Assembly: GCA_030619365.1 (NCBI GenBank)
Contig: JAUXBQ010000103.1
Location: forward strand, 1-8,718
Length of the DNA stretch: 8,718 bases
Source: a candidate division FCPU426 bacterium
GTDB lineage: Bacteria > Oederibacteriota > JAAXVQ01 > JAUVAV01
Direction: 5' to 3'
Shown here: piece after piece, positions 7,289-8,718 of the stretch
How positions within the stretch are numbered: position 1 is the first letter of the stretch
Layout of the letters: every line of letters starts with the position of its first letter
The notes under the pieces: generated by a model
What the model was told of the DNA's origin: nothing
Seen by the model: the letters and a program-made list of their open reading frames with translations, nothing else
Database searches by the model: none
Made by a program: the position numbers and the translations under genes

Positions 7289-7512
7289 AAAGCTGATGCC
7301 GATCAGATCCTCGAGTTTTGTAAACTTTGGATTGAAGAGACGTGTTTTTAATATGCTGCCGCGCTCCCTTCGGTTGCCCCGACCGGTGGAATATGTGACT
7401 CCCTTCAGTCTCCCACAATGATTTTCCAGGGGATTTTTCAGCAGCCTGATAAATAATACAGCGGATTTTTATAACCAAAAGAAAAGACCAAAGAAAATCG
7501 GCCATAATCCCC
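7289..7512. other. Gene-free spacer after the toxin gene
   Basis: I see no supported gene, RNA or clear terminator on either strand. Short ORFs exist (for example 7296-7421 on +, and one on the - strand running antisense into the toxin), but they lack ribosome-binding sites and family features. A weak GC-rich fold is possible around 7364-7385 (TCGG/CCGA). No T-run directly follows it. Confidence 0.5.
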
Positions 7513-7540
7513 TTGTTTTTTTTTAGGATCGAGGTATAAT
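7513..7540 (+). promoter_or_regulatory. Likely promoter of the por operon
   Basis: TTGTTT (7513-7518), a 16-base spacer containing the end of a T9 run, and a perfect TATAAT (7535-7540). Transcription would begin near 7547, giving a leader of about 206 bases before porG. The -35 box matches the consensus at only 3 of 6 positions, so activation by a regulator is possible. Confidence 0.5.
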
Positions 7541-7546
7541 GCCATG

Positions 7547-7752
7547 TTTGCTTGCATAGAGCCGGAAGAGGGTAGGGCAGGGTTTCAGCTTGGCGCCCGA
7601 TATATTAATAACCTTATAAATCGAAGGTTTTCGTAAGGGAAACTCTGGACCATCCCATTCCCAATCATCCTGACCAGGCCGGAACCCCCTCTCCACAGCG
7701 GGCAGGCGGGCGCTGACCAGGCGCGGGAACAGCCAGGAGGCTTTAACTCATT
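7547..7752 (+). promoter_or_regulatory. Long 5' leader of the por operon with a small hairpin and direct repeats
   Basis: The stretch contains a possible hairpin, AACCTT (7610-7615) with AAGGTT (7624-7629) around an 8-base loop. It also has a 10-base direct repeat, CTGACCAGGC, at 7670-7679 and 7713-7722. The second copy is part of a small GCGC-N7-GCGC stem (7710-7724). A strong AGGAGG (7735-7740) lies 12 bases before the porG ATG. I do not recognise a known riboswitch. The leader extent depends on the predicted promoter. Confidence 0.35.
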
Positions 7753-8331
7753 ATGGAAAAAATGTTGGAAATCCGGTGGCACGGCCGCGGCGGGCAAGGG
7801 GCCAAAACCGCGGCGCTCCTGTTGGGCGAAGCCGCGATGCAGGCCGGTAAATACGTGCAGGCCTTTCCCGAATACGGCCCGGAACGCATGGGCGCGCCGG
7901 TGCAGTCCTTTGATCGCATCAGCGGCGAACCGATCACCCTGCATTGCTCGGTGACCAACCCGGAAGTGGTGGTGGTGCTGGATCCTTCGCTCATGGAGGT
8001 GGTGGACGTCACCGCCGGCCTGGCCGAAGACGGCGTGCTCCTGATCAACACGCCCAAATCCCCGGCCGAGATGCGGAAACAATTGTCCTGGCAGGGCGAT
8101 AAATTCTACACCGTGGACGCCTCGGCCATCGCCCTGGAGACCATCAAGCGCAACGTGCCCAACACCTGCATGATGGGCGCTCTGCTCCGCGTGACCCAAC
8201 TGATGGATTTCGAGAACCTCCTGGAGGACACGCGGCACAAGCTCGAGAAAAAATTCAAAAACCGTCCGGAGATCGTGGAAGGGAACATGATCGCGATCCG
8301 GCGCGCCTACGAGGAGGTAAAACTGCAGTGA
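7753..8331 (+). CDS. porG: Pyruvate:ferredoxin oxidoreductase, gamma subunit
   Basis: Gamma subunit (also called PorC) of a heterotetrameric 2-oxoacid:ferredoxin oxidoreductase, which interconverts pyruvate + CoA and acetyl-CoA + CO2 while reducing ferredoxin in the cytoplasm. Family hallmarks: RWHGRGGQGAKTAA at 8-21, PEYGPERMGAPVQSF at 39-53, the beta-strand VVVVLDPSLM, and PNTCMMGAL toward the C-terminus. At 192 aa it is the normal length. AGGAGG 12 bases upstream supports the start. Its stop codon overlaps the porD start (GTGA at 8328-8331), so the two are translationally coupled. G+C is high (39 of 60 in 7801-7860), as expected of a native, well-expressed gene. The pyruvate assignment rests on subunit order and sizes; another 2-oxoacid is possible. 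Confidence 0.93.
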   Translation: MEKMLEIRWHGRGGQGAKTAALLLGEAAMQAGKYVQAFPEYGPERMGAPVQSFDRISGEPITLHCSVTNPEVVVVLDPSLMEVVDVTAGLAEDGVLLINTPKSPAEMRKQLSWQGDKFYTVDASAIALETIKRNVPNTCMMGALLRVTQLMDFENLLEDTRHKLEKKFKNRPEIVEGNMIAIRRAYEEVKLQ

Positions 8332-8627
8332 GCACCGAAGTTCAAAAACCCGGATGGAAATCATATCCCCACGGCAACCTGCTGGAAGCGGGCACGTCGC
8401 AGCAATTTAAAACCGGATCCTGGGCCACCGAGATCCCGGTCTGGAATTCGGAAACTTGCATTCATTGTCTGACCTGCTGGATCGTGTGCCCGGACGATTG
8501 CTGGGTGGTCGAGGACGGAAAAATCCAGGGCGTGAACCTGGATTATTGCAAGGGCTGCGGGATTTGCGCCAACGAGTGCCCCAGCAAATCCAAATCGATC
8601 GTGATGAAGGGGAAGAAAAATGTCTGA
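8328..8627 (+). CDS. porD: Pyruvate:ferredoxin oxidoreductase, delta (2x[4Fe-4S] ferredoxin) subunit
   Basis: Small ferredoxin-like subunit of 99 aa that carries electrons from the catalytic alpha/beta core to ferredoxin. Two classical cluster motifs are complete: C44-x2-C47-x2-C50-x3-C54-P and C74-x2-C77-x2-C80-x3-C84-P. An additional Cys58 lies four residues after the first motif. The N-terminal extension (about 40 aa with W10, Y13, W32 and W39) is usual for PorD. The GTG start is well supported by GAGGAGGT at 8311-8318, 9 bases upstream and inside porG. The gene overlaps porA by 8 bases. Confidence 0.93.
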   Translation: MSTEVQKPGWKSYPHGNLLEAGTSQQFKTGSWATEIPVWNSETCIHCLTCWIVCPDDCWVVEDGKIQGVNLDYCKGCGICANECPSKSKSIVMKGKKNV

Positions 8628-8718
8628 AGCCGCTGTCATTGAAAAAAATAACCCAACCATGAAAAAGACCATGCAGGCCAAAACCGGAAACGAGGCCATG
8701 GCCGAGGCCATGCGCCAG
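8620..8718 (+). CDS. porA: Pyruvate:ferredoxin oxidoreductase, alpha subunit, 3' truncated by window end
   Basis: Only 33 codons are present. After a short lysine-rich lead (MSEAAVIEKNNPTMKKTM) comes KTGNEAMAEAMRQ, matching the conserved TGNEAxAxAxRQ block that opens the alpha subunit, which binds the TPP-proximal interface. AAGGGGAAG with 7 bases to ATG 8620 supports this start; in-frame ATGs at residues 14 and 18 are alternatives. The 8-base overlap with porD and the gamma-delta-alpha order predict porB just beyond the window. Confidence 0.85.
   Translation, partial: MSEAAVIEKNNPTMKKTMQAKTGNEAMAEAMRQ

Noticed and set aside
7289..7348. In-frame open stretch of about 19 codons after the toxin TGA (ADADQILEF...)
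   Set aside because: The toxin already ends with a family-like C-terminus, and the extension has no recognisable similarity; probably chance.
7296..7421. 41-residue + strand ORF in the spacer after the toxin
   Set aside because: No ribosome-binding site, no known motif, and codon use unlike the neighbours.
7516..7524. T9 run as an intrinsic terminator of the abiE operon
   Set aside because: No GC-rich hairpin lies directly upstream; it fits better in the spacer of the por promoter.
7544..7636. 30-residue ORF near the predicted por promoter as a leader peptide
   Set aside because: Its ATG lies at or before the predicted transcription start and has no ribosome-binding site.
7585..8364. Long - strand ORF of 259 codons antisense to porG
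   Set aside because: It mirrors porG, whose family motifs are unambiguous; the His-rich translation is a shadow of GC-rich coding DNA.
1..8718. CRISPR array, insertion sequence or tRNA
   Set aside because: I saw no regularly spaced repeats, no transposase-like protein and no cloverleaf-like sequence when reading both strands.

Overview
The window looks like chromosomal DNA of a strictly anaerobic bacterium. Two oxygen-sensitive Fe-S systems support this: a very large fused protein related to the 2-hydroxyacyl-CoA dehydratase activators, and the start of a four-subunit pyruvate:ferredoxin oxidoreductase operon. The fused activase is common in anaerobic lineages such as Desulfobacterota and Clostridia, but nothing here fixes the phylum. 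All credible genes are on the + strand.

Layout. (1) 1-3660: 3' part of a giant BadF/HgdC-type activase fused to DUF2229 and HgdB-like regions. The frame is open to the left edge, and the first ATPase copy is probably outside the window. (2) 3769-4782 and 4856-5737: a patatin-like lipid hydrolase and a multi-pass PAP2-type phosphatase, probably a small membrane-lipid unit. (3) 5738-7288: a type IV AbiEi/AbiEii toxin-antitoxin module. It has its own consensus promoter, an imperfect inverted repeat placed like an autorepressor operator, and lower local G+C. The toxin gene has an in-frame TAG in its apparent original N-terminus. (4) 7289-7752: a gene-free stretch whose right half carries a likely promoter and a long leader. 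(5) 7753-8718: porG, porD and the first 33 codons of porA, tightly overlapped and clearly G+C richer.

How the genes relate. The activase and the pyruvate oxidoreductase belong to anaerobic, low-potential CoA-thioester metabolism but lie in separate transcription units. The patatin and PAP2 proteins could act in sequence on phospholipid (deacylation and phosphate removal), which is inferred from adjacency only. The AbiE pair looks like a separate accessory insertion between housekeeping genes.

I found no CRISPR array, transposase, tRNA or rRNA. The best leads are the amber codon that splits the AbiEii start, the AbiEi operator candidate, and the unexplained biochemical role of the fused activase.
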